Below are positions 44,947 to 53,537 of a stretch of 64,000 nucleotides of DNA, one piece after another. Made by a program: the position numbers and the translations under genes. Each line of letters begins with the position of its first letter. Position 1 is the first letter of the stretch. The DNA is from Gimesia chilikensis (GTDB taxonomy: Bacteria > Planctomycetota > Planctomycetia > Planctomycetales > Planctomycetaceae), in contig NZ_VTSR01000007.1 of NCBI RefSeq assembly GCF_008329715.1, positions 248,001-312,000 on the forward strand, written 5' to 3'. The notes under the pieces are model-generated. The model did no database searches and was not told the origin of the DNA. It saw only the letters and a list, made by a program, of their open reading frames with translations.

Positions 44947-44958
44947 TTGCGGGTGTCA
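44947..44958 (+). repeat. Array site S9
   Basis: TTGCGGGTGTCA at 44947-44958, 22 bp before the ATPase start on the minus strand. No long hairpin to its left; the large stem-loop at 44968 begins 10 bp to its right. Confidence 0.7.
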
Positions 44959-44967
44959 ATTTCAATT

Positions 44968-45071
44968 GATCGCCGCCCTGATCCAGCACTGTCAGTGGTC
45001 CTCAATTTAATCGAAAGACCGCTGAGATCTGTTTTGATCAGTGACGGCGATCACTCCACTTGTGGGTGTCA
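44968..45071 (+). repeat. Gene-less cassette interval with an 85-nt stem-loop, and array site S10
   Basis: Between S9 and S10 (113 bp) there is no open reading frame. GATCGCCG (44968-44975) pairs with CGGCGATC (45045-45052); CTGATC (44978-44983) with GATCAG (45036-45041); CAGTGGTC (44993-45000) with GACCGCTG (45017-45024). Core TTGTGGGTGTCA (45060-45071) follows. TGA stop of ArdC-like gene lies in the last three bases. Confidence 0.8.
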
Positions 45072-45971
45072 GCCAGCAACTTCCATTGGCTCTCGACTGA
45101 AAGACATGAGGTAGTCAGCAGCCCTAGAGGCTTGTGATGAAGCCTTGAAAATGAAAGACGAGTCCTGCTTCATTTTCGTGAGCCAGCCATCAAGATAAGC
45201 ATGGTGGTTTTGGGCATCCATTGGGATGTTAAGTTCGGAGCATAGGTAGCAACTTCCGATCTCCGCGATTAATTCGCCCAGTGCATATCCACCACTCTCT
45301 CGATCCCAATTGAGACGGTTGGTATGTTCTGCCCAGTGCACAAGTTCATGTAGCACCGTGTCATAGTAGCCAGATCCTGAAAACTGATGTCGATTCGGGA
45401 CTTGGATGTAGTCCTTTGCGAGGTCGTAATAAGCTTGATTACCTCCATGACGAATGTCAGCCTCGGTAGCTGCGATCAGGGCGTCTGCTTCTTCATAAGC
45501 AACGCTCTCTGAATTGTGGGTGTCAGTGCTGTAGCCGACACGAAGATAATCCAGATGATCTCCCTCAACTTGATCGATGCAAAACACTGTATATGTTCTG
45601 AGGAGAAAGTATGTCTCCTCCGGTTCATCATTATCATCTTTATGTTTGACGACCGCTTTGCAGAACACTATTTTTGTGCCCCATTTTCCTTGAGGCACAT
45701 GCGATGGACGACGCATGATTTTACCACCGAGCTCAGTCCATTGGTTATATGTCCCCCAGTGCCTCGACTGGAAGCCATGTCTCTCGCTGGCGAGCCCCAA
45801 CAGTAGTGGATTTACTCCTGTGTATAACTCACCGGAGACTATATTTTTTCCCATCCCACTGTTGAGATCTGAGTTCCAAGGTTTTCGCCACGGCGGGAGT
45901 GATCCACTCTCCAAAGCCGTAATGATTTGATTAGTGATTTCCGTGCGGATTTGTTGATTGTTGTTTGACAC
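45069..45971 (-). CDS. ArdC-like antirestriction protein (array gene 9)
   Basis: 300 aa, GTG start at 45971 preceded by AAGGAGA. N-terminal DUF1738/ArdC ssDNA-binding domain (1-about 140: SGSLPPWRKPWNS, YTGVNPLLL, SRHWGTYNQWTELGG) and a C-terminal zincin-like domain with HELVHWAEH (near 215) followed by NWDRE and YALGELIAEIGSCYL. ArdC proteins protect incoming DNA from restriction during conjugation. Its stop TGA overlaps S10 and its start is just left of S12. A 13-nt S-like motif lies at the domain linker (45515). Confidence 0.85.
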   Translation of the reverse strand: MSNNNQQIRTEITNQIITALESGSLPPWRKPWNSDLNSGMGKNIVSGELYTGVNPLLLGLASERHGFQSRHWGTYNQWTELGGKIMRRPSHVPQGKWGTKIVFCKAVVKHKDDNDEPEETYFLLRTYTVFCIDQVEGDHLDYLRVGYSTDTHNSESVAYEEADALIAATEADIRHGGNQAYYDLAKDYIQVPNRHQFSGSGYYDTVLHELVHWAEHTNRLNWDRESGGYALGELIAEIGSCYLCSELNIPMDAQNHHAYLDGWLTKMKQDSSFIFKASSQASRAADYLMSFSREPMEVAG

Positions 45972-46020
45972 TTGCCGTCTCCTTATGAGGTTGATTTGAC
46001 GGCATGCTTTGTGGGTGTCA
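45966..46020 (+). repeat. Array site S12
   Basis: Two-tier hairpin: TGACAC/GTGTCA (45966-45971, 46015-46020) and TGCCGTC/GACGGCA (45973-45979, 45998-46004). Core TTGTGGGTGTCA 46009-46020. The left arm contains the GTG start of the ArdC-like gene. Confidence 0.75.
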
Positions 46021-46564
46021 GCCAGAATTGAGTGGCGTTTAAGGGCTTCTCAGTGATAATTGAGATGAGGGCTTATATGGGGTTTATGAGACTGATTCAG
46101 CTCAAAGTATTCGCAGCACAAAAGCCTATATTATTAGGTGTTTATTGCGATTTGCTGGATGGCTGTTGTAGGGGAGTCTCAAAATTCAATGAGACTGGGG
46201 AATCAGAACACGCTCAGGAAAGAGATGATAAAACGACTATGCTAAGTCTCAAAGAGGGGTGGTTTTGTAATTACACAGAGGTCAGACTGACACCTGAGTC
46301 TTTATCATTGATGGGCTCGATCATCATATACTGAAATTTACCGTGAACGAGCCAAACCGTTCTGGTTCACTATCGGACGGTAATCGTCGTTTTATTGTTT
46401 GGTGTAGAGCTACCCAAACAAAGTTGATCAGATGAAAATATGCTGAAAGTTAAATTGTAAAATGTCACACAATTCCATGCATACACCCTTGATCACCCGG
46501 TCTTGCGTGTTCATCATTCTTGTATACCGCTTTTACTTAATGTTTAACAGAGAGGGAAGATCCG
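46021..46564. other. Gene-poor region right of the array
   Basis: About 540 bp. The plus-strand frame 46032-46334 (100 codons) has no ribosome site and no recognisable pattern; I do not call it. TGACACCTGA at 46287 resembles the reverse of the site core but has no hairpin. No other feature seen. Confidence 0.5.
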
Positions 46565-46984
46565 ATGGCATTTTTAGGTGGTTTAGAAATATTAATTGCA
46601 AAGCCTCTACTAGGGCTTCTTGCAAAAGTTGGAATTTCAGGAAAAGTAGCAACTGCATTATCAGCTGGTGCTGCTGTTGGAATCTCTGCCTTGGCGATTA
46701 AGAAAGGAATTGAGTGGGCAAACCGAACATATGGAGTCCAGTTAAAAGAAGAATGGATATTGATCGGAAAATCAGCGATTAATATCGCCTTATCTAGTCG
46801 GTCGTGTATAGAAGCATTGCAATTAATAGATGACGAAGCAACTATTCAGACAGCTTCATCAATCCTCGCACATTATGGTTCAGAAGCTTTCGGTAGTAAA
46901 ATCGATCCTTGGTGCGGAGAAGCCACAATAGCAGCAATCATGCATGCGATCGGTGATGAAGAAAAACTAGGATTGGCAACTTAA
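46565..46984 (+). CDS. Small hydrophobic protein, first of an AT-rich trio
   Basis: 139 aa, GAGAGGGAAG ribosome site 7 bp before the ATG. Gly/Ala-rich hydrophobic N-terminal 60 residues (LGGLEILIAKPLLGLLAKVG, then AAVGISALAIKK) may form a membrane hairpin. The rest is helical with Cys at 80 and 117. Not recognised. It starts a compact plus-strand group (46565, 47171, 48691). Confidence 0.55.
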   Translation: MAFLGGLEILIAKPLLGLLAKVGISGKVATALSAGAAVGISALAIKKGIEWANRTYGVQLKEEWILIGKSAINIALSSRSCIEALQLIDDEATIQTASSILAHYGSEAFGSKIDPWCGEATIAAIMHAIGDEEKLGLAT

Positions 46985-47170
46985 TCTTTGACCCTTCATA
47001 AAGAATTAAGCAAGGTAATCAATTCTTTTTATTGAATGGATAGAAAGGCGTTATAGATTCAGAAATCCCTTTACAATGTATGATCTTATTGCTTTTGAAA
47101 ATTAAGTATCAATGCACTTGCTCAAATTGAATTTCTAAAAATATTGAGCAGTCTTTGATTTGGAGCTTTT

Positions 47171-48685
47171 ATGTACGAAGGTGTATTCGATCCCGACACT
47201 TTATTCACATTGATTTTACTCAATGAGTTAGAAATCGATCCTTCAAAACCATATTCATCTGAGCATGGTGTAGACCATAATTCACCAGAATTCAGAAAAT
47301 ATCAAAGAGCATTGGTTCATGAAAAAGCTCATTATTTTACACTGATGGGATCTTCTCTATTTGTAAGAAGAATACTTAGTAACGCAGAAATATCACATCA
47401 CCTATCGAAAGCAAAATTTAAGAACTTACGTCCATTTGTGAATCAATCAGAAGTACCAAATGAATTATTATTTTGGTTTTACGAATACAGTGCCGACTCA
47501 CTCTACTTTACTGATTTAGTAGAAGGAAAAAAAATAGATCATTCCTCGAAGGTGAAATACTTAATTGGGAATCAAGGTCTTAAACATATATTGGATGCAT
47601 ATGGATGGGGAATTACTGATTTAGAAGCAGTATATAATTTAGATGCATTTGAAGATGCATCAGCTACTGCACTAGTTGAGGGAATAGGCCGTGCGGAGGA
47701 GTATCTGATGCTTCTTAAACCACATATTGGGACAAAAATTGATCCTATCTCAAACGAGATTATTCCCGAATACGGTCATATTTTGACTGAGGCTGAAATT
47801 GAAGAAGAACATCGAGAGAATTTGGAAGACTTTCTATCTGATGGTTCAATTTATACATCAGCAATAGAATTGTTTCGTCAAATTGTTGGAGCAGCACCAT
47901 TCTCCCAGCAGCTTACTGCTTTTTGTGCTTTTGCTGATATCGCTCTATCTCCTCCAGTTAGAACTGATGGTTCATGGCCTAGCATACCTGCACCTGAGTT
48001 CTCACTTGAAGAAGTATTGCCTCAAACCCGTTTCCTTAGACTATGCAAAGCGTTTGAGGGAAGAAAAGATATCTTCGACTTCAATAGAAAAGAATTATAT
48101 CAGTCCATTTCATCTTTTATGGCAGATATTGGCTGGCAACCCCCTCACCATACTTATCATTTGATGACTGAGAGGTTGCTATCTTCAGAAAAAAACGAAC
48201 TTACATATAAGAAGTATATCGATATTTTTGGAACAGATCCTCCAATAAGAGAAGTTCCTGAAAAGTATGAAGATGCGATTACATGGAGTATTCAAATCAG
48301 AATAGAGGCGTTCCTGCAATCAATCGAATTTTTTAAAGCCAAGTGCCAAGAGCCTCTCGCTACAGCCCCTCCCTACAATCTTGAATTGATAAGAAATTAT
48401 AAACTAAACGTTCGCAATGTGATCGATTATGATGGAAAAGGCATGTCTCAGTTAGCTTTGGCCCTAATGATATTAAAAATGCCTGCTTTGGTAGGACACC
48501 ATATGATTTTCAAGCCACAGTCAGAGTGTTTGTTTTCTGATCTTGATTCATCCACACTAGTAAAAAAAATACTAATTCAAAGTGTGAAGCAGCATAATGA
48601 CTGCTGCGAATGTGCAGGAAGGCCAAAATGTGGTGAATCAGTGTTTTGTGGATATCGAGAAATTATAGACGAATTGGAGATATAA
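47171..48685 (+). CDS. Putative HExxH metallopeptidase with Cys-rich C-terminus
   Basis: 504 aa, not a named family. HEKAH in RALVHEKAHYFTLMG (about 57-61) is an HExxH zinc motif; a possible third ligand is the E in FYEYSADSLYF (about 108). The end has a Cys cluster CCECAGRPKCGESVFC (about 482-497), like a metal-binding tail. No signal peptide or membrane segment, so probably cytoplasmic. It ends 5 bp before the next gene. Very AT-rich. Function unknown; catalysis unproven. Confidence 0.6.
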   Translation: MYEGVFDPDTLFTLILLNELEIDPSKPYSSEHGVDHNSPEFRKYQRALVHEKAHYFTLMGSSLFVRRILSNAEISHHLSKAKFKNLRPFVNQSEVPNELLFWFYEYSADSLYFTDLVEGKKIDHSSKVKYLIGNQGLKHILDAYGWGITDLEAVYNLDAFEDASATALVEGIGRAEEYLMLLKPHIGTKIDPISNEIIPEYGHILTEAEIEEEHRENLEDFLSDGSIYTSAIELFRQIVGAAPFSQQLTAFCAFADIALSPPVRTDGSWPSIPAPEFSLEEVLPQTRFLRLCKAFEGRKDIFDFNRKELYQSISSFMADIGWQPPHHTYHLMTERLLSSEKNELTYKKYIDIFGTDPPIREVPEKYEDAITWSIQIRIEAFLQSIEFFKAKCQEPLATAPPYNLELIRNYKLNVRNVIDYDGKGMSQLALALMILKMPALVGHHMIFKPQSECLFSDLDSSTLVKKILIQSVKQHNDCCECAGRPKCGESVFCGYREIIDELEI

Positions 48686-48690
48686 TTTCG

Positions 48691-49527
48691 ATGAGTCGAG
48701 AATATGAATGGATTATAGAAGCAGCAGAAGAAACAATAGAGACCGAACTGAATGAGTCGACAAGTAGGATAAACGCTCGCTTACTCCCGGATGGACAAAT
48801 TGTACTTACTACCGCATTTGTCTCTAAATTATTGAAAACAGCAGAAAGGATGAGCGAGAGTAAGCTTGATGCAAATACTGCTAAAGAGCTCATCTCAAAA
48901 TTTACATCACAGCAAGAGAATACTGGGGAATTTTTCTCCAAGAGAAATTCACTCACATTATCTCGGACATCTGCAGTCGCACTTATCGCAGGAGTAATTG
49001 GCATTGGAACGGGGTGTTTACCAGAATCTAGTCCAGACATTTTGAAAGCCATATTAGCCGCTGAAGCATCAGTAGTTCTGGGATATTTACCAAACATTTT
49101 GACTGCCAGTAAGATTGACCTAATTCCAGCGGGCTCAGTGGGAATTATTTGGAAAACTTTTAAGAACGGAGAATACACTGCTGATGAAATTGTGTTCCGA
49201 ACAGGAATGGCACGCCATGATGTCGATGTAGCGATCAATCGTCTTGTTGGTATGGGCTTACTCGTGACTGGGAGTGAAAGTGTGCCACTTGCAAGCTGGA
49301 CATCTAGTTGTTTTACTCCGCATAAAACAATACCTGCCAGCCTATCGCCTGTATGTGAGTGTATTCTTGATATTTGCTGCAAGGGGACTTATAGACCGAG
49401 TGAAATCGCAGCAAGAAGTAATATCACAACTTCGAAATGCGTGTCACTCCTTACAGGCTTAGAGGAGCAAGGGCTCATCCAAAATAATGGCAACGGCTTT
49501 TGGTCAGTTATAAGTGAACAAGCTTAA
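48691..49527 (+). CDS. Winged-helix membrane-associated protein
   Basis: 278 aa from the ATG at 48691, 5 bp after the previous stop. Helical start, hydrophobic stretches near 90-120 (TSAVALIAGVIGIGTGC and AAEASVVLGYLPNIL) that may be membrane segments, then two winged-helix-like units: GEYTADEIVFRTGMARHDVDVAINRLVGMGLL and GTYRPSEIAARSNITTSKCVSLLTGLEEQGLI. Two HTH units suggest DNA binding or sensing. Downstream of, and translationally close to, the HExxH gene. Confidence 0.6.
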   Translation: MSREYEWIIEAAEETIETELNESTSRINARLLPDGQIVLTTAFVSKLLKTAERMSESKLDANTAKELISKFTSQQENTGEFFSKRNSLTLSRTSAVALIAGVIGIGTGCLPESSPDILKAILAAEASVVLGYLPNILTASKIDLIPAGSVGIIWKTFKNGEYTADEIVFRTGMARHDVDVAINRLVGMGLLVTGSESVPLASWTSSCFTPHKTIPASLSPVCECILDICCKGTYRPSEIAARSNITTSKCVSLLTGLEEQGLIQNNGNGFWSVISEQA

Positions 49528-49633
49528 TAATTCAAAATAAATCCACACACATGTTAAATGTCGGCTCTGGCAGAAATCAGCGATCCTTGCTTCTTTTTTT
49601 GGGTTTATAAGGAATTATATAAAAAGAGGATCT

Positions 49634-50539
49634 ATGAACGAATTCTATGAGGATGCAGCATATTTCGCTAATCGCTGTGTTTCCCATGTTGCTCAAAACA
49701 TGCCTAAGGATAGTGTTATAGACGCAGGATTATATTTCGCCTTTTGTGTAGAGCGATTGTTCAAAGGTATTCTCTGGGATATAGATAAGCGATCGGTTCT
49801 TGAAGACGGTAAATTTGAGAATTGTATTGCTGTTTTATACCGGGATAGGCTCATACCCCCCGCCCTAAAAAATATCGAACATCAAGAAAAGAAGAAAAAA
49901 ACAGAATACAAAACCATTAATTTTAAAGAGGCAATGTTCAGAGCAAGCAATTTCTCGCAAATTACATACGAACGCATTGGCGTCTTCACAAAGCTGTTCT
50001 CCTATCGTGGAATAATTGCACATCGAACTCTTAATACCCTTGACACAAGTTCTCTAAGGACCTTACTTCAAGAACACTTTCAGCCCATTATTCGAGGGTA
50101 CATCGATGAGCATAATTTGGATGAAAAAGAGTTCTTTACTGATGAAGAAATAAAGCTATCTAAGCTTGCAAAAGAAATCAGTGACTCTAACTCATTTGAA
50201 AGTGGAATGGAAAAACTTTTAGATAAACATCGCCAGATCTGGGCGAAAAGAAAAGAGAATCAAGATTTCCTAGATAAAGCCAAACAAATTACTGAGATTA
50301 ATTTGAAAGATGAAGAAGAAGGAACTTACTTCCACGAAAGTACCGAATGCCCAGCATGTGGAAATGTTTCTTCTGCCGAATGTACACTCGAATGGGAATA
50401 TGAAGGGCCGATATATGGCAGTCATATCGTAGGTGCATATGTTTCTGGTCTTAAATGCGAGTATTGTGATCTTGTTTTAGATGATTATGAACAGTTCGAT
50501 TATCTAAGATCAAAAAAACTCCTCAGTGATATTCTCTGA
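49634..50539 (+). CDS. Zinc-ribbon protein with helical HEPN-like N-terminus
   Basis: 301 aa. Helical N-terminal 150 residues with ALYFAFCVERLFKGILW pattern and FSYRGIIAHRTLN, where R-G-I-I-A-H gives the R-x4-H of HEPN folds. The C-terminus has a zinc ribbon CPACG (about 237-241) and CEYC (about 275-278). Similar in layout to the DUF4145 protein at 25883. Likely defence- or RNA-related; function inferred. Confidence 0.55.
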   Translation: MNEFYEDAAYFANRCVSHVAQNMPKDSVIDAGLYFAFCVERLFKGILWDIDKRSVLEDGKFENCIAVLYRDRLIPPALKNIEHQEKKKKTEYKTINFKEAMFRASNFSQITYERIGVFTKLFSYRGIIAHRTLNTLDTSSLRTLLQEHFQPIIRGYIDEHNLDEKEFFTDEEIKLSKLAKEISDSNSFESGMEKLLDKHRQIWAKRKENQDFLDKAKQITEINLKDEEEGTYFHESTECPACGNVSSAECTLEWEYEGPIYGSHIVGAYVSGLKCEYCDLVLDDYEQFDYLRSKKLLSDIL

Positions 50540-50592
50540 TCTATTACACAAATTAGCAGGGATGATTGAACCGATTCCTAGCAAAGTATTCT

Positions 50593-51384
50593 TCAATAAT
50601 TGTTATACTGCTTTGTCCTCACCCGAACATATAGAACCTCATCCATCTTCCTCCGCTTCAAATTATCCGTCAAATCATGCCCACCTCCCAACACAATCAC
50701 CTTGATTCCTTGCCCTTTCATTAAGATCTTGAGCATCTCATCTTCTCGTTTCTCTTCTGCCTTTTCATCAAATCGAATCTTGCCATCTTTACTAATAGGA
50801 TTTGAAGCTTTAAAAGCCTCAGCCTTCTCAAGAGGCAACACAGAGTTCAGTTCATTTGAAATCAACAACTGAGCGGCTGCTCCCATCTGCATCAAATCTC
50901 GCCTGTACTGCTCTTTCAGAAACAGATCAAAGGCATCATCACCTTCTGGTATCTCGAATTCCCGAAGTGTTTTGATAAAGCTGTTAAAGGCACTCAGGTT
51001 TTTTTCTGTTACCCCTTCCATATACACAGACTGAACCTTGTGTTGCATAATCAAGTATCGCAGTATCTGTTTTTGCTCTTTCTGAATGGCTTCGACATCT
51101 TTCAGAAATTCGAGATATCGCTTTTCGATTTCAGCTTCCGATAATTCATCATCTGATGAATCTGAAAGATCAGCGGCAAAATCTTCCTTGGAAACGAAAT
51201 GCCAATTTAACAGATGAATGATGATCTGTTTGGGTTTGGGTTTGGGTTTTGTTGGTTTAGATGTGACTGAATGGACTTCGGGGTGTTTGCGGAGCTGGGA
51301 GGTGAGATTGGACTCATCACAGAATGCAAAGGGGGCTGCAAGGTGCAGGCATATGATGGAGGCACAGTGAGAGAGTTTAAACAT
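50593..51384 (-). CDS. Secreted protein, TraB/ChaN-like
   Basis: 263 aa with a signal peptide (SIICLHLAAPFAFC). It has IIIHLLNWHF (near 50), VQSVYMEGVTEKN (near 120) and VIVLGGGHDLTDNL (near 240), a distribution like the TIKI/TraB/ChaN superfamily, whose motif is GxxH at the end. Pro/Lys-rich linker (TKPKPKPKQ) after the leader. Function unknown. Confidence 0.55.
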   Translation of the reverse strand: MFKLSHCASIICLHLAAPFAFCDESNLTSQLRKHPEVHSVTSKPTKPKPKPKQIIIHLLNWHFVSKEDFAADLSDSSDDELSEAEIEKRYLEFLKDVEAIQKEQKQILRYLIMQHKVQSVYMEGVTEKNLSAFNSFIKTLREFEIPEGDDAFDLFLKEQYRRDLMQMGAAAQLLISNELNSVLPLEKAEAFKASNPISKDGKIRFDEKAEEKREDEMLKILMKGQGIKVIVLGGGHDLTDNLKRRKMDEVLYVRVRTKQYNNY

Positions 51385-51539
51385 TTAGCTTGAATTTAGA
51401 TCGAATCAATCCCAGAATGTACACATGTGGCATTTTGACAACAGGTAAATATATATCGCTCCTACTCACTGCGTCAATTGCGGTGAATAAATACCTCTTG
51501 CTGGTTAAGCTTTATCACGAATAAACAGGGGCTATCTTC

Positions 51540-53018
51540 ATGCGTATCAGCTCGATTCTTGCAGTCATCCTTGGTAATTTTCTCTTCGGTTGTGGTAATG
51601 CTGCACCTGAAGATGAAGACAATAAAGTATCAACCACTAAAGCTGAGGTATCAGTTGATCAAAAAACAAGTGGTGATGCTATATCTTCAGAACCTACGCA
51701 TGCTTCACAAGAGATATCCAAACCCGTTCCTATTGTTACATACCCTGCTTATGTCACCGCATATGACATTCAAACGCCAGAAGATGAATTTTATTATCAT
51801 CATCTAAAATTTCTCTGTGAAGGGTCTAACTTTACTGACTGGCCACTGGTCAAGTCATTAGTTGGCTTAGGGCAAGACTTCATTGATGCACCACAATGGG
51901 CCAGCATTGCTACAGAAGCCATATACACCTCAAATCAACCACGTGCAAAACCAATAACTGATATGGTTAATGAATGTGCTGAGATTCTCGGAATTGATGC
52001 CCCCGAAATATATATCAAAGGAGATAATGAACCAAATGCATATGTAGCAGGATTAAGTGCTCCCCACCATCTAGTTTTAACCTCAGGACTTCTTGACCTT
52101 TATGAAGAATCACCTGAAGAGCTTAGGTTCATTATCGGACATGAGCTAGGACATTTGAAAGCACAACATATTCGTACTCATTTTGTTGGCCGTATGTTCG
52201 TGCAATCAATAATTGGAGATGAAGCAGCAAAAGTATCCTTTGCTGATGATTTTATAGCCTCCCTCTCTGTTCACACTTTGTTGCATTGGTATCGTGAGTC
52301 GGAATACTCAGCAGACAGAGCTGGTCTTCTCTGTATTGGTGGTAATTTAAAAGTTGCCAAACAAGCATTGCTGCGACTAACTCATCAAACCAAACCTTCG
52401 AACAAGTTACTTGATCCTTTACATCCCGAATTTGATACAGATCTCGTTCTTGAAAAGCAGATGAGAATACGAGACCAACCATTTGTAAAAGTTTTTTACT
52501 ATCTTAGACAGTTCCGTCATTCCCATCCTTTTATTCCAGAAAGATGTGCTGCTTTACAAACTTGGTCTTTATCCGCTGAATATCAAACAATTATGGAACG
52601 CAAGAGTAAACCATATTCTAAAAACAATCTGACGATTACTTCTCTCGAAATAAATAATATTCCCCTGACTGACACATACGTTCCCGGTGTTGATAGTGGC
52701 GAAACAGATCCATTCGTAAGAATTACTTATGCTGGCGAAAGCGTGACCACAGGATATATTGTGGATACGAAAGAAGCCACTTGGGACTCTTTATCTAAAA
52801 CAGACCCTTTCCAAGATGGAGCAAACATTATCATTGAATTGTTTGACTATAACTCAGTGCTATCTAATAAACTTGTCGGGGCATGCCTTATTCCAATCAA
52901 AAGTGTGTCACCCGGTGAACATGAAGTAGTTACAGACTTACGGCTCGATATCCAAAAGAGATCAACAGTAGTCGAATTGCCAAAAGTGAAGATTAAATAT
53001 AACTTGGCAAGTAAATAG
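51540..53018 (+). CDS. Lipoprotein M48-type metalloprotease with C-terminal C2-like domain
   Basis: 492 aa. Lipobox LFGCG (about 16-20), Ser/Thr-rich linker, then an M48-type domain with HELGHLKAQH (near 201-210) and a third ligand in ESEYSADRAGL (near 256). The C-terminal 120 residues look like a C2 domain: DPFVRITYAGES, TWDSLSKTDPF and IELFDYNSVLSNKLVGACLIP. M48 proteins act as membrane quality-control peptidases. Fusion with C2 is less usual and implies membrane or calcium binding. Confidence 0.75.
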   Translation: MRISSILAVILGNFLFGCGNAAPEDEDNKVSTTKAEVSVDQKTSGDAISSEPTHASQEISKPVPIVTYPAYVTAYDIQTPEDEFYYHHLKFLCEGSNFTDWPLVKSLVGLGQDFIDAPQWASIATEAIYTSNQPRAKPITDMVNECAEILGIDAPEIYIKGDNEPNAYVAGLSAPHHLVLTSGLLDLYEESPEELRFIIGHELGHLKAQHIRTHFVGRMFVQSIIGDEAAKVSFADDFIASLSVHTLLHWYRESEYSADRAGLLCIGGNLKVAKQALLRLTHQTKPSNKLLDPLHPEFDTDLVLEKQMRIRDQPFVKVFYYLRQFRHSHPFIPERCAALQTWSLSAEYQTIMERKSKPYSKNNLTITSLEINNIPLTDTYVPGVDSGETDPFVRITYAGESVTTGYIVDTKEATWDSLSKTDPFQDGANIIIELFDYNSVLSNKLVGACLIPIKSVSPGEHEVVTDLRLDIQKRSTVVELPKVKIKYNLASK

Positions 53019-53202
53019 ATGAGCTTTGCTATCTTTTGATTATCAGAATGGTTTAACCGACGACAGCCATCAGTACCTGTTTATGGTGGTCGTTTCCTTG
53101 GTTTTGTCCATATTTCTGTATAGACTAAATTCCTGTGGTTGAGCAGACTGAACCCGTTGGGTCAGACGATCCACAAAGACTTTTTTATGAATCGGATTGA
53201 AG

Positions 53203-53400
53203 ATGGCAGAAGGTACAATTAAGAGACTGACGGACAAAGGTTATGGCTTTATCGACACGGGGAGCGGCAAGGACTTATTCTTCCACTCGTCGAACGTCGA
53301 AGGGGTAAGCTACGATGATCTCTATGAAGGACAACGAGTTTCGTTCACCGAAGGACGTGGGCAGAAGGGGCCGATGGCGGAGAACGTTAAGCCGGTCTAA
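53203..53400 (+). CDS. Cold-shock domain protein (CspA-like)
   Basis: 65 aa from the ATG at 53203; a TTG at 53197 in frame is less likely. Complete CSD: GTIKRLTDKGYGFIDTG (RNP1 is KGYGFI) and DLFFHSSNVEG (RNP2 is FFHS), then VSFTEGRGQKGPMAENV. Binds single-stranded RNA and DNA. Followed by a perfect terminator at 53426. Confidence 0.92.
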   Translation: MAEGTIKRLTDKGYGFIDTGSGKDLFFHSSNVEGVSYDDLYEGQRVSFTEGRGQKGPMAENVKPV

Positions 53401-53425
53401 ACACTGAAAACGTTTCAGAAAACAA

Positions 53426-53458
53426 AGAAGCCGACGAATTTCGTCGGCTTCTATTATT
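53426..53458 (+). terminator. Terminator after the cold-shock gene
   Basis: Stem AGAAGCCGACG (53426-53436) with 53442-53452, loop AATTT, then ATTATTT. Confidence 0.85.
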
Positions 53459-53537
53459 TAACATGCCCTTGCCTTGAAAGCCGATCACACCAACAATTCC
53501 AGTTCTTCAAAAATGATCTTGATATTGGCGAACCACA

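Noticed and set aside
40502-46020. Canonical integron with attC sites
   Set aside because: The conserved core is GGGTGTC, not GTTRRRY, I see no RYYYAAC partner, and no tyrosine integrase with the IntI insert is present.
40502-46020. The GGGTGTC motif as a simple promoter or -35 element (TGACAC) before each minus-strand gene
   Set aside because: It keeps one direction next to plus-strand genes, overlaps stop codons, and no consistent -10 element follows; promoter function in addition is not excluded.
46288-46294. TGACACC as a further array site
   Set aside because: Core is incomplete and there is no hairpin or gene boundary beside it.
46032-46334. 100-codon plus-strand ORF right of the array
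   Set aside because: No ribosome site and no coherent protein pattern.
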